Shown piece by piece: positions 48,962 through 61,653 of a stretch of 64,000 nt of DNA. The position numbers were made by a program, and so were the translations under genes. Each line of letters begins with the position of its first letter. The first letter of the stretch is position 1. The notes beneath the pieces were generated by a model, which saw nothing but the letters and a program-made list of their open reading frames with translations, had not been told where the DNA came from and ran no database searches. The DNA is from Cokeromyces recurvatus. Taxonomy: Eukaryota; Mucoromycota; Mucoromycetes; Mucorales; Mucoraceae. The stretch lies in assembly GCF_025118155.1 (NCBI RefSeq), contig NW_026251395.1:434001-498000 (forward strand). The letters run 5' to 3'.

Positions 48962-51600
48962 AAAAACGCATGTTTTAGGCTGATATATGATAAGTTTAGA
49001 CATATTTATGCCTGTTTTACGTATACAACTTTTTTCGTATAAATAGATGTAATTAGAGTGTAAAAGACAATCAGGGGTTACTGTTAAGTTTACTTTATCA
49101 TTTTTTTTTGAAGCCAAAAAAAGAAAAAGAAGTTTAGCAGATAAATACATGTTTTATCAAAACTTCTTTAGACCATAAAGTCATCCATTCTATCTCATTT
49201 AATAAACAATCTTGGCATTAATATGACGCATGTCTTGTATAATACTAAATAAATAGATGTATATGTATATAAATATATAGGGTCGTACAAGAATATATTA
49301 TAAAAATAACAGCTGTGTAAAGAGATTGTAGTACTTTTTCTGACTTCACGATTAAATAGAAGAAGTAGGTGTTTATTTCTCCTACAAAGATAAAATATAT
49401 ATGAATATAAATATATAAATCTACCTTATTTAGATACATTCAATGCTATTTTAATTTTTGAAGAGTCGCTTTAAAGCTTAGGATTTGGGTATAAAAATGC
49501 AGGAGATGACTGCTTAGTACTGTAAAATTAAAATATATGAATGAAAATTTGTAACTATAGCAGTATGTAAAAACGACTCTTTTGTCTATTATAATATAGT
49601 AAAGCGCTTTTTTTTTTTTTTTTTTTTAGCACTTCAAAATATTTTGGTAAATTATTGGGTGAAATAATCAAATACGTATAGAATAAAAACAAGAAAAGAA
49701 GCTGAAAGACGATAAAGATTGAAATGTTCTTGAAAAAAATAATAAAAAAAAAGTAAATATTCAAATCAATAAAAAGAATAGCTATGAAATTCCTTTCATA
49801 AACTCTTGTGGTAACTCACAATTGTTAAGCTCTAATTCAGTTCGTAACATAGTGGCTTCTTCTCTTGTAAAACATAAAGTAAAATAAGAAAAAATGTAGT
49901 AAAACTAAGAAAAAAAAAGCTGGATGATTTTTAATAAATATCATTATTTTTTACTAAATTTACTATGGAGTAATAGGTACAACTATGCAATAAAATTCAT
50001 AAATATCTTTGACTCATTTAAAATTAGGGTAATACATGATTTAACGATAATATACTTATTAGGAAAAATGATGGATGGATAAAGTTCATTTAATTATCAG
50101 AAGATGTTTAATGCTGTCCGTTTGAACCATCATAAACTGTTTATTTTAGAACCGTCATTAACTGTTTATTTTAGATTCAGTATTTAGATATGAAGAAGAA
50201 GGAGAAGAACAAGCTTAGTTGAAAGAATCTATACCTTAATTAGAGATAATATAGGCTTTCTGATAGAAATAATCACTAATCTAGTTCATTTATACAACTG
50301 CTTTATTAAACAAATTCATGACTACTTTACATTAGATAGGATTGTAAGGCTAATAGTATAACTCGACAGGAGATTATTTAACTCATCATTAGCATTGAAG
50401 TAGATATACTGAAACAAATAATTTTGATTATTTAAGTATTTATATGTCGAAAAATAAACAAGATCAAAATAATTATCGATTAAAATATAAATGCTTATAC
50501 AAGACATTTATTAAATTACTGTTCAGATCAACTTGTAACAAAATGATTTATATGTTTTCTTATAAACTCTGTTGAAAGTACTTTAGTTGTCTTTTTTTTT
50601 TTTAATGATGTTTCTCATTATGCTTCAATCTTGTTTAATTAGATTTAATATAATAGAGTGAAAATACATTTTTATTTAAAGACATTTGATATAGATAAAA
50701 TGAACTGAGACATCCTCATATAATGCTAACTCTAGCTATACTCATGTTCCCGATCAAAAGTTCTTATTTATTAAAGCTTATATTAACTCTTCATATCAAT
50801 TCTACTTGATTCCATTCTTTTTTCTTTACTTAGAATACGTGTAGAAATGCTTCATCTTTTCCTCCCTCATATTAACTGACTATATATTGTATAAATCAAT
50901 TACTAGTAGGTCTAAAATGATCTTATTATCTTATCGTTCTGATGATACTCAATAGCTCAACTACACACCCTTTAATAATCATCCTATTCCTATTTATAAT
51001 AAGCTATTCGAGAGCAAACTTATGAGAAGAGAAATGAATTACTACCTTCTCCAGACTTCTAATGAAAATAATGTTTATCAACTATTTTTATTGATCATTT
51101 AGTTATTAAATCTACAACAGGGATCATCAAAGGGTTTGTTTCAAGCCATTGATTTACCAATCTTTCAATAAAAAAAAATATATACAAATATATTTTACAT
51201 GCATTAAAATATCTATTACCTGATTCCTTTGTTTAATATGCACATGAAGAAATTCATCGTAATAAGTAACTAATTAAAAAAAAATGCACATATAAAGAAT
51301 TCTTAGTATTTGCAAATAAGTGCAAGAAATAAAAAGTTAGAGGGGAAAATGATATTATTGTTGGAATGTAATAGTATTGATAGCTTTCACTCTGATAAGT
51401 GATAATTAATATAATTTATAATTTAAGTCAAATAGTTAGTAGTCGATATTATAAATATATATACATCAGGAAAAGAATATATAAAAAGAAGAAATGATTT
51501 CACGGAGAGGTAAGCTGAGATAACCATTCAATCAAAGAAGAGCCAGCAGCATTGGAGAGAAGAGGAGGAGGAACAAAGAAATGAGCCAGATAGTCTATTT
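48156..51600. other. 3.4-kb gene-poor region
   Basis: Upstream of chitin synthase. It begins with TA/GT and ATGT microsatellites (about 48216-48312) and long T-runs near 48520-48541 and 48931-48957. A 15-base unit ACTGTTTATTTTAGA occurs twice near 50137 and 50161. No exon with family similarity, tRNA or rRNA was recognised. Confidence 0.4.
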
Positions 51601-51619
51601 TATGCGAGATGAAACATAT

Positions 51620-51985
51620 GAATGAACCAAGGAGAAACTAGGTTAAGGAGTTTTTTTTTTGGGTAGAAAGGCTATTGAGATGAAGGCAAAGAGGTTCGTC
51701 AATTGTTCAAGGTAATGTTATTATCTGTAATCGTTGGTGGTACATATGCAGATAGTAAATGGAGTGAGGTTTACTAAATAAATGATCAGAGTGAAAAAGA
51801 CAGGATGAAAGATACAACAGTTATAGTCTTGATTCGTCACTGATAGCCATAGTATAGGGATATGACGTGATACATTCAAACTGAAAATGATTGACAGAAC
51901 GACTATTCTCTATCTCTGTAGTAGGTTCTTCCGTCCAATTAAACTGATGGTTTTGATTGGATAAAATGTCGGCTTAACCTATACA
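51620..51985 (-). pseudogene. Decayed LINE ORF2 C-terminal fragment
   Basis: Minus-strand translation contains SKPHSIYYLHMYHQRLQI, which lines up with SHAIWCLHMHRRLQM of the LINE at 20341 and has matching His and Leu spacing. EPLCLHLNSLSTQKK follows, in place of NPLSFLLNKLPNKQK. Several stops and no long frame show it is dead. The upstream part (HQFNWTEEPTTE) is duplicated in inverse at 52472-52553. Confidence 0.5.
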
Positions 51986-52553
51986 AACTACAGTAATTGG
52001 TCGATTACATATACAAATATATACATAGTTATATACATATTTACTAAAACAATGAAGTATAATATAAAGGACCTTTATCTTGATTGATTTTATGAATTGA
52101 TATTAATCGGTATTTATCTTGACTTCCAACAGTATTTTCACATGTTCTTCTTAAAACTTGGAATCGGAGGGAAACTGTCCAATTTCTACATTAGCTGTGT
52201 GGATGATTTGCAATTTGTAATCTGTGATTAAATTTGATAATCAATTTCCCTCCCCCCCTTTTTTTACCTTTTATATATAATTGTTGCGGACGTTGAAAAT
52301 AATAATTCTTCCCCGCCCCATATTATTTTTATATTCTTTTAAACCAACAAAAAGTTGTTAAATTATGTAAATTCAGGATTTGTGCCGTATACTACTTCAA
52401 ATTTAAAAATGACAATAACGTATTAGAGAAGGTAAGTATTGAAGCATCATAATCATCAATTTAACATCATGTTAAGCCGATATTTTATCCAATCAAAACT
52501 ATCATTTTATTTATACAAAAAGTATCAATTTAATTGGACGGAAGAACCTATTA
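51934..52553. repeat. Short inverted duplication around a 0.5-kb spacer
   Basis: AGGTTCTTCCGTCCAATTAA at 51934 reappears inverted near 52535-52553, and TTTTGATTGGATAAAAT with CGGCTTAAC at 51950-51980 reappears inverted near 52472-52495. The right copy has an extra segment of about 26 bases in the middle. Outside these limits the copies diverge. Confidence 0.7.
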
Positions 52554-52574
52554 CAAAATTAGAAAATAATCCCG

Positions 52575-52865
52575 TCAGCCATCATTATTTGTTGGTCTAC
52601 CCTATTGTAGCACACTCTTTGAACTTGATTACCTTCATCATGAAAAGATCCCTTCTGATGCCCTTCCCAACCACCACTCTTTCTTGTTAATGATTTGATC
52701 AAATGTTTATACAATTCTTTGTTCTTCTTTCCTTTTTTTTTGACTATCAAAAGGTTTTTTTAGTTTCTTTGTTTTTTCTTTTTTTGATCTGACCCAGGCA
52801 ATACAATATGTGTGTGTTAAAATGGGTTTTAAAATTCTATTCAATAAAATATTTAATCGTATCAC
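52575..52865 (+). mobile_element. LINE 3' end fragment
   Basis: The frame reads TLFELDYLHHEKIPSD, matching LFELDYLHHGKLPPE in the LINE at 20341-21065. The same 3' blocks follow: CTATCAAAAGGTTTTTTTAG, CTGACCCAGGCAATACAATA, ATGGGTT and AATAAAATATTTAATCGTAT. Only about the last 290 bases of the element are present. A T-run follows and the SDR gene starts 83 bases further on. Confidence 0.7.
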
Positions 52866-52947
52866 CTCATCTTTTTTTTTTTTTTTTTTTTTTTGGTTCT
52901 TCTTTCATTTCTATAATTATTTTTTATTCCAAAGTACTACTTTATAA

Positions 52948-54500
52948 ATGGTTCAGGAAAAGGCAAATGTACTCATTCTAGGTGGTGTTGGCTTCATTGG
53001 GAGAAACTTTATTCATTACTTGTTAATGAACAATCTCGTTTCAAATATACGTGTTGTTGATAAAGTTTTACCACAAACTGCTTATTTATCCGAGACATTT
53101 AAAAAGGACTTTTCTAAAATAGAATTTAAACAAGCTAACTTGATCAATCCAGGTAAGCATGTATTTATAGCTCTTCTCATCATTGTATTTATTTTTTTTT
53201 ATAATAGTGTCGATTGCAGCTTGTTTTAATACTGAGGATGGAAAAGAATTTGACTATGTTTTCAATTTTGCTGCAGAAACAAAATATTCGCAAGTACCTG
53301 AAATTTATCATGAGCGTATTTTTAATTTGTCAGTTAATTGTGCTAAAGAAGCAGCGAAAAGAAAAGTGAAATTATTTATTGAAATGTCAACTGCCGAGGT
53401 GTATGATAATAGTAATCGTGTAAGTAGAAGGAATGTAGACTATAAAGAAAGAAAGAAAAAAGAAGAAGTAGAGGGAAGAGAGATTCTTGTGATTTTAACT
53501 GTATATTTTAAATGCTAGGAAGCCTCTATAGAAACATCAAAAATTAAACCTTGGACTATTATTGCGGAACATAAATATAAAGCTGAAGAGGAGTTGAAAA
53601 AAATAAAAGGGTTTGTATGAATGAATGAATGACTTTATTGAATTGTATTCTAATGTCTAATACTATATAGTTTGAATCTATTAATTCTTCGTCCCGCAGT
53701 TGTTTATGGTCCTGGTGCTGTTTTAGGCTTAAGTAAGTTTTACAAATAAAATAAAATTAGCCTTTTTTTTTTCCTCAACTATTACATATATATATAGCGT
53801 CTAGATTGATTATTGGACGTATATATCAATATCTTAATGAAGAAATGAAACTGCTTTGGTCAAAAGATCTTAAATTGAATACAGTACATGTAGATGACGT
53901 TTCAAGAGCATGTTGGCATTTAACTCAATGGTATATAGAGAATGATATTAGTCTATCTGGTCAAATTCCTGTATTTAATTTGGTAGACAAACAAGATACA
54001 GGTAAATTGTTTTTTTTTTCTTTTTTCTTACCACAAAAAAAAATAATAATAACTCTTTTTTATAATAAAATATAGATCAAGAAGTCATTAATAAACAATT
54101 ACAATATATCTTTCATATTAAAACTGGCTACTATGGAAGCGTTGTTTCAAGTTTTGCAAAGGTAGGTTTATTTATGTTATATAATTTTTTTTTAAAAATA
54201 AATAAATATCAAGTATACTTTCTTTTGTAGATGAACTTGAATGATGTTATTGAAACTGTCAATGAAAAGCATTTAGCTCCTTGGGCAGAGTTGTTACATA
54301 AAAATGGTATAAGCGTTACACCATTATCACCTTATCTGGATGAAGAACTCTTATACAATAATGCATTATATGTTGACGGTTCAAAGATTGAAAAAGAAAC
54401 TAACTTTACTTATTCAGTTCCTTACCTTAAACAGGAAAAATTAATCGAGATCATTAATGAGTATGAATCATTAAATGTTTGGCCAAAGAGTAATAATTAA
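52948..54500 (+). CDS. Atypical NAD(P)-dependent SDR (epimerase/dehydratase-like)
   Basis: A multi-exon gene for about 390 residues. Checked exons: 52948-53152 and 53208-53419, with a third starting at 53519; the last exon is 54231-54500. The Rossmann start VLILGGVGFIGRNFIHYLL has the GxxGxxG motif of extended short-chain dehydrogenases. VFNFAAETKYSQ, KVKLFIEMSTAEVYD, LILRPAVVYGPGA and NTVHVDDVSRACWHL are the other family blocks. The usual YxxxK active site is at EHKYKAEEEL: the Lys aligns but the Tyr position is Glu. The fold should bind NAD(P), but normal dehydrogenase chemistry is doubtful; a binding or structural role is possible. I cannot name the ortholog. Confidence 0.82.
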
Positions 54501-55039
54501 AAATAATGCTTGTATATGTATGTATTAAACAAATAATAATAATAAAGGCCATTTTAAACCTTTATTTATACTGCATATTAAAATAAATAGTATCATGCTG
54601 TATTGCAAGGAATAAGTTTTATATGTGTATTTATAGTAAAAGCATTGTAATGATGGCGTGATAGAATTGTATGTACATATATGTGCGTGTGTTTGTAGGT
54701 ATACTACCATAAGACTATATGTTTTTAATGTCGTATATCATTTATATAAAGGCTTTTATGATATGAAAAGCTTTGATTCTTCTATTCTATATATACGATA
54801 ACACTATTCTGGGATACATACTTTGACTTATAAGTCTTTAAATTAATTAATATTAAATAGTAAATGTCTATACTATTGATATAAATATCATTAATGTAAA
54901 TCGTCTGAAAAAACGCTTTCAATTTTAAATCGTCACATAACTCTATAAACACACCGTTTTTTTTTTCTTTTTTTTTTTTAAAACTCTAATAATATTTTTT
55001 TTTTTTTTCTTTCAAACATACTATATATAAAATAAAACA
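54501..55039. other. Intergenic region
   Basis: A 539-base spacer between SDR and CSTF1. It has T-runs at 54957-55011 immediately before the CSTF1 start. No gene recognised. Confidence 0.4.
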
Positions 55040-56669
55040 ATGGGCGACATTTCTGAAGACGAAGTTTTATCGCTCATTATTAGGTATATATATATAAAAA
55101 CATCATAATTCATAAAGAATACAATACCAAGTAAAATCCATTATACATATTTTGATCTTGTAGTCAACTTATTGCTTATGGTTATTCAGCTGTTGCTCAA
55201 AGTGTAGCTGACGCGACAGGAGCTTCAAGTGATATGATGCCCAGTACTAGATTATCAGAATTAATACGAATTGCTAAAGAAAAGGGTATTTTATTTGTGT
55301 GTACATTGGTCTAAATAATTGTATAATTATTAACGTATTAAATATATAGGCGAAGAAGAAGAATCTGAAGATAATTATTCTGTTAAAGACTTTGATCATG
55401 AATTACCACAAGAAGAAATGGACGTAAGCACAACGGCTACTGGATTTGACATGGAATACATGCAAAACGCTCGTTCGTATTATTTATTTTTATTTTTCTA
55501 TTATTTTGTCTAAGTATTCCTCCCCCCCTTTTTTTTTTTTTAATTGTTGTTAGAGCCTAAAACTCCACCCGATTATAATCAATTATACTTTACTCAACAC
55601 AAAGGGCCATGCCGTACAGCTATTTTCAGTTCAGATGGCCGATTTGCAGCTACAGGTTCACATGATTCATCTCTTAAATTACTTGACGTTAGTAAAATGA
55701 AGAACAGATCTGGTGATGTTGGAGATAAACCTGTAATTCGTACTTTATATGATCATACAGAACAAGTCAATGATCTAAGCTTTCATCCAAATGGCCTAGT
55801 TCTTGCCAGTTGCTCTAATGATCAGAGTATTAAACTATTTGATTTATCAAAAGCAGGAGTTAAAAGAGCATTTAGGTATTTGCAGGTAATACATACATAC
55901 AGACAGACATACATTTATATATATTATAAAAGTTAAATACCATATATCTGACAAGTTTAATTAGGATGCTCAACCTGTTAATTCAATTTGCTTTCATCCT
56001 TCAGGCGACTTTTTACTAGCAGGCACAAAGGATGCATCTATTCGTATTTATGATGTGAAAACACTTCAATGTTATACAAATGCCAGTAGTGCAGAAATGC
56101 ATCATGGATCAATTTCACAAATTCGATATTCTAATTCAGGAAAGATATTTGCCACTTCTTCATTAGATGGAACAGTACGTATTTGGGATAGTGTATCATC
56201 TCAGTGTATAAAGACATTTGATTCTGCACATGGTGGAACCGCTGTTTCAAGTGTTCGATTTACAAATAATGAAAAATATGTGCTGACGGCAGGTTTAGAT
56301 TCGACCATTCGTTTATGGGAAATTACAAGTGGTAATATTTTGATGGAATATAAAGGTCATGACCAGCATTCACAGTTGCTTCAGCCTACATTTTCATATA
56401 ATGAGGACTTTGTATTGATTGGTGATGAATCATCGACGGATGCTATTTGTTATGATACATATACAGGTGTTTTATTAAAGAGAATTACTGGACATAATAA
56501 TATTGTTAGATGTATTGCTGCATCGCCTACAGACAATGGCTTTTTGACATGCAGGTAAGACCCTATATGTATTTATTTATAGGAAGAGACTAAGATTTTT
56601 TTTTTCTTTTTTTTTACTTTTAGTGATGATTACCGTGCACGTTATTTTAATTCACCCATTGAAACATAA
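55040..56669 (+). CDS. CSTF1: Cleavage stimulation factor subunit 1 (CstF50)
   Basis: A multi-exon gene for a WD40 protein of the mRNA 3'-end processing complex. The N-terminus GDISEDEVLSLII, QLIAYGYSAVAQSVA and RLSELIRIAKEKGEEE is the CSTF1 homodimerisation region. A spacer and PKTPPDYNQLYFTQHKGPCR lead into the WD40 propeller: GSHDSSLKLLD, ASCSNDQSIKLFD, AGTKDASIRIYD, ATSSLDGTVRIWD, TAGLDSTIRLWE and IGDESSTDAICYD, and it ends SDDYRARYFNSPIET. That is six to seven repeats, as expected. The last exon is short. It is convergent with the RCC1-like gene 123 bases downstream. Confidence 0.92.
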
Positions 56670-56792
56670 CATAATAATATTAGTAAATAAAGTGTATAAA
56701 AGATGTGTGTATATGTTGATACTAATTTATTTACTACAAAAATAAATATAATATGCTAATGAGTTGATATAAAAAAAAAAACTTTTTTTTAA

Positions 56793-58310
56793 TCAAAGGG
56801 TAGATACATCAATATCTTCAGCCATAATAAAAATTGAATAGGTTTCACCTGCAGACGCATTAACGACTTTACAAGTGAGTGAATCAATTAGAGTAGGCAC
56901 TATATTGTTATCTTTATGCAAAATGCTAGATTGATGATAGCATAAACGTCCGAATCCCCAAACATGACCTTCTTGAGACAATACTAATGAATGATTTGCA
57001 CCGCATACTACCTTTGTAATCCTTTCCTTACAACGCCATGGATGAATAATAGGACAGCCAATTGCATTTACTTTATCTGAATCTCCAAGCTTAAAGGAAC
57101 CAGGGTATAGAAAATTTGAATCTAATTCTAAGCCTAGTTGATCTTCTTCACCGAAACCCCAAACAGCGATTGTATTATCATTCATTAATGCAATAGAGTG
57201 ATAATCTCCTGTAGCTATAGATTTTACGGTTGGCATAAGAGTATGTGTCTATAATACAGGATATTAAACTCAAGTCTTTATGTATATATATATATATATA
57301 TATATAGATGTATATTTATTTACTAGCGAATTTTCATTGCTGCTCATAATGTCTGTCTCTTCTATTTTTATTTCTTCTGTGGTTTTCTGTTGATCCATAA
57401 TATTAATTGTCTCTATTTTTTTTCTGAGAGCTTCAATAAGTGATATTGTAGTAGTGTTGACTGAAGGAGCTTTCATTGTTTCCTTTTTTATATCATTTTT
57501 ATCTATACAAATTTGATTATTACTGGTATGATGAATTGTTTTCTTATTTTTAAAGCATGGAATTTGTCTTGGGAATTCAATGATATCAGGTTCTGCTCGA
57601 TAAAGATCATCATCCATACCTTCATTCACCATCTTCTTCTTCTCTGCTAGTCCACATTGTTGATAATGATTTAATCCCCAAGCGTATACCTGTCCAAATC
57701 GATCTAAAGCTAATGAATGAAAGGCACCAGAACTAATAGAAACAATATCATTTAACAGAGGAACCTGTGTAGGGGTTAAATTTTTAAGTTTTTCAACTTT
57801 TTCATCTGCAGTAGGTGTGGTAGTTGAACGACCTAACTGACAGAATTCGTTACAGCCCCATGTATAAACATGTCCATTCGTGTCAAGGGCAACACAATGA
57901 CTTGCTCCTGATGCAATATCTATGAAATTTAGTTTTGCGATTGACTTGGGAACACGAGGATGATTTTGAATATAAACATTTGGTAGATAGCCATAAATAT
58001 CTTTACTGGACTATACATCAGATTCAGTATACCATGTATGTATGCATGTATAATAATAACTCACTCTAAAAGTCCCCCATGTATATAGTTGTCCCTTTGT
58101 AGTAATTGCCATTGATATAGAGTTACCACAAGATACTTTTTTAAATTTAATATGTCGAATTGACGGATGAATAATGGGTCGTGGACATGACTCAATACCT
58201 GACCTTCCTAATGCTCCAAATTCACCACATCCCCAACTCCAAATCTATTCATATTATATCAAGAGAGAGAGAAAGAGAGAAAGCATAATAAATACTCTGT
58301 AAAATAGTTG

Positions 58311-58350
<40 letters not shown>

Positions 58351-58621
58351 GTTTTTTTACTTGGCCATATCTATTAATTGCAAGCGTATGAAGGCTACTA
58401 GATGCAATATCAATGATTGACTCATATTCCAATTCTGGAATCATTCTAGGAAAGGTAACATTTTGTATACCGTATATGCCTAGTTCATCAAACATTTGAT
58501 TATATCCTACAACATAGGCGGTGCCACCTTCTCTTTCTTTCAATATATGTGCTATATTCTGCAAATGAATATGGTTTCGTCTACTATAAATAATATCATC
58601 CTTACTGTCAAATGAGCCCAT
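56793..58621 (-). CDS. RCC1-repeat protein, Ran-GEF-like
   Basis: A multi-exon gene for about 540 residues built of RCC1 repeats: IWSWGCGEFGALGR, LYTWGTFR, VYTWGCNEFCQLGR, VYAWGLNHYQQCG, IAVWGFGEEDQLG, plus the matching SxGxxHxxAL halves (SSSLHTLAI, SGASHCVAL, SSGAFHSLAL, TGDYHSIAL, CGANHSLVL). A seven-bladed propeller of this type is the exchange factor for Ran (yeast Srm1, fission yeast Pim1), but other RCC1 proteins exist, so the name is left open. Between blades four and five there is a hydrophilic insertion of roughly 110 residues (from EKKKM to SSNENSLVN). The ATG at 58621 is chosen because upstream codons are not ATG. Head-to-head with the phosphatase gene. Confidence 0.85.
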
Positions 58622-58873
58622 ACACAACTTTTAGATAACAAAGGCTTGAAGCAAAATAATGATAAAAAGAAAGCCAATTATTTATTTATTTATTTTTTAA
58701 CAATACATATAAAAAAAAATTGATATATTACTTAATACGCATAAAAAGAAAACACATGCAGGTATAAAAGCTATTAATGATATATAAATTTTTATATTTA
58801 CAGCTTTATAAATGTATAAAAAAAAAAAGATAAAAATTTGTCCCTTTTTTTTCAGTATTGATTGAATTACAAA
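58622..58873. promoter_or_regulatory. Shared intergenic region of the RCC1-like/MDP1 head-to-head pair
   Basis: 252 bases between divergent start codons, AT-rich with ATTT repeats near 58680-58697. The distance makes a shared promoter plausible; no specific site was recognised. Confidence 0.4.
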
Positions 58874-59733
58874 ATGACTAAGGGTCAGTTAAAGAAAGTA
58901 CCCTCAGTTTTACCAAAGATGATCGTATTTGATCTAGATTACACATTATGGCCTGAATGGTAAAATAGATCATTATGTAATACATAATGCACATTGTATA
59001 CATATTATGTTGACATTTTAAATGTTTTTAGGATCGATTGCACTTATGGTAAACATCAAAACTAATAATGCTCATTCAGTAATACTTGAACATTTTGTTT
59101 CATCACTATTTAGGTCCACCTTATACATATGATAAAGTAGCTAACGAGATTCACAACGAGTAAAGTGAAATTACAAAATTATAAAAACAAGTAAACTGTT
59201 AATAATAATATAATAGACAGGGAGAATCATTAAGGCTTTTTGAGCATACAGCTTCTATCATTTCGCTAATTAAAGCTTTACCTGATGTTAAAATCGGCAT
59301 TGCTTCACGAACACAAACCCCTGACTGGTAAAAAAAAAGATACTACTGTATTACTGATCATGTTTTATTATATATCATACCATTAACATGTTTATGAATC
59401 CTTAGGGCTAGAAAGGCACTTCGTCTCCTACGTATACCTGAATTAGACAATACAACACTTTATGAGAATATTGATTATTTTGAGATTTATCCAGGAAGTA
59501 AAATGACTCATTTCCAATCTCTTTCCAAAAAATCTGGAATAGCTTGTCATAATATGCTATTCTTTGATGATGAAAGTAGAAATCGTGAGGTAACTCGTTT
59601 GGGTGTTCATTTTGTGAAAGTAGATGGAAGAACCGGCATTACACCTTTCCAGTTTGAAAATGCTCTACATGCATTCGCCAATAACTCGGGTGTAGTGCAA
59701 TCAAAAATGGATAAATACCTTAAAAAGATTTAA
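58874..59733 (+). CDS. MDP1-type HAD phosphatase (magnesium-dependent phosphatase 1)
   Basis: A multi-exon gene for about 185 residues. The N-terminal MIVFDLDYTLWPEW is HAD motif I (DxDxT), with the catalytic Asp pair and the LWP typical of MDP1. GPPYTYDKVANEIHN follows on a short exon, then KIGIASRTQTPDWARKALRL (motif II with the Ser-Arg-Thr) and MLFFDDESRNREVTRLGVHF (acidic motif for Mg). Mammalian MDP1 acts on phosphotyrosine mimics and fructosamine phosphates; the fungal substrate is not known. Two introns surround very short exons near 59032-59049 and 59116-59160. Start at 58874 gives a Lys-rich lead before motif I. Confidence 0.9.
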
Positions 59734-60308
59734 CAAACATAAATTAGAAGAGAATAGAATTAATATATTGTTACATTTGATGTTATGTTTTTTTTTCCTT
59801 ATATTAAGGAACTGCAGTCACCTTGAAGCTGCATCTAACTTTACCAAAATATATAAATATCAAAGAATGAGCACCAATTTTATAGAAAAAACCTAATGTT
59901 GACATATTTCATGTTGCCTTAATAAATTTCGCTTATATTATCAAACTTCTCCTATAAAATCACATAGAGTTACTTGCTGTTCGGTACTTCCAGTTCCTCT
60001 ATTATCGTTGTATAATTAGTATTATTCATATTGGATTATAACTGCCTTTAAGTAGCTATCTTCTTTCTATTTTATGTATCATTAGAACGGATTAAAATCT
60101 TTCCCTGAAAAGAAGAAAAAAAGAAACTTATACCTTGATTACTTATTATATGACGTAGAATTTAGAAATTAGAGGGACTCCTTCATGTTGTGGTACATAA
60201 AAAAAATCATCTTTTATCATTTATCTTTCTTCATAAAGTTATTAACTAAATTACATTATAATTATACCCCTCCCTTTTTTATTTATTTATTTATTTATAA
60301 TTGCTTTA
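59734..60308. other. Intergenic region
   Basis: A 575-base spacer before the alpha-SNAP gene, ending in TATT repeats at about 60279-60297. No gene was recognised. Confidence 0.4.
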
Positions 60309-61458
60309 ATGTCTGAACATCAGGCACAGGATCTACTTTTACAAGCCGAAAAAAAATTAAATAGTTGGGCTTGGTTTAATTCAAGTAACAAACATGAAGA
60401 TGCAGCAGAAATGTATGAAAAGGCTGGAAATACCTTTAAATTAGCTCAAAAATGTTGGTTTTATTTTCCTTATTCAGCACCATAAAAAAAAAAGGTTTAA
60501 TTCTTTATTTGAAATTATATTTTTTTTTTAGGGAATGAAGCAGGAAAAGCTTATATAAAAGCAGCTGAACTTTACAAGACAGCCCCTACTTTACAATATG
60601 AATCTTCAAAATCATTTGAAAGCGCTTCCAAGTGCTTAAAGCGAATTGATGCAAAAGGTATGAATATAATATATATTTATGCAGTGATAACAGTTTGTGT
60701 GTGTGTGTGTGTTTTTAATACTTAATCACTTGTTGTTGTAGCTGCTTTAGAGGCTTTACAAAAAGCAATTATTATTGATAAAGAAATTGCAAATTTTAGA
60801 AATGCAGCAAAACATCATCAAGAAATAGCTGATATTTATGAATCAGATATCATGGATTTGAAAGGAGCAAAAGAAAATTGGGAAGAAGCTTCTAAATTAT
60901 ACATGGCGGATGATTCAACAGCGTAAATCATTTTAATGTTAGTATAGAAGACTGTAATAATAAACTATATCTATGTACGATTAGGATGGTCAATAAATGT
61001 TTATTAAAAGTAGCTCATTTTGCAGCACAATTAGAACAATATGACGAAGCTATTGAGAATTTCGAAAGAGTGGCAACAGATTCTATGAACAATCAACTAA
61101 CAAAATGGTCAATAAAGGAATACTTTTTAAAGGCTAGTTTATGTTCTATGTGTATTGGGGTTTGTATATGATTTAGTATTGACGATAAAATAGATACTTA
61201 TTATATAACATGGATAAATAGGACTCGGTCAAGACACGTCAACTGTTAAATAAATATTATTCCATGGATTTATCCTTTGAAAATACTCGAGAATATCAGT
61301 TCTTATTAGGCATTTTAGACTGTTTTGATAATGGTGATCAGCCACTTTTTAGTCAAAAAATACATGAATTCGATCAAATATCAAAACTTGATAATTGGAA
61401 AATAGGAATATTGTTAAGAATCAAAAAATCAATGGATTCATCTTCTCTTTTGCTATGA
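60309..61458 (+). CDS. SEC17: Alpha-SNAP (Sec17)
   Basis: A five-exon gene for about 290 residues. Alpha-SNAP recruits the NSF ATPase (Sec18) to SNARE complexes so that they can be taken apart after membrane fusion. The all-helical, TPR-like sequence is diagnostic: [20 protein letters not shown] at the start with its membrane-binding loop, [45 protein letters not shown], and [21 protein letters not shown], ending in a C-terminal helix with Leu-rich tail SSSLLL, the region that stimulates Sec18. Length agrees with the family. Confidence 0.93.
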
Positions 61459-61653
61459 TGACATGAAACATTAGTAAACTAAATCTTATTGGGTGAAACT
61501 AAAATTATTTGTTTTCTTTTGCATACCCAATGTTTAAAGTGAAATTTCCAAATTAAAAGTTGTTTTATCTTTTTTTTTTTATCATCTTATTTTTTTTTTT
61601 TTTTTTTACACTTGTCAGTAGTGTAAATATACAAATATAAATATAAATATTTT

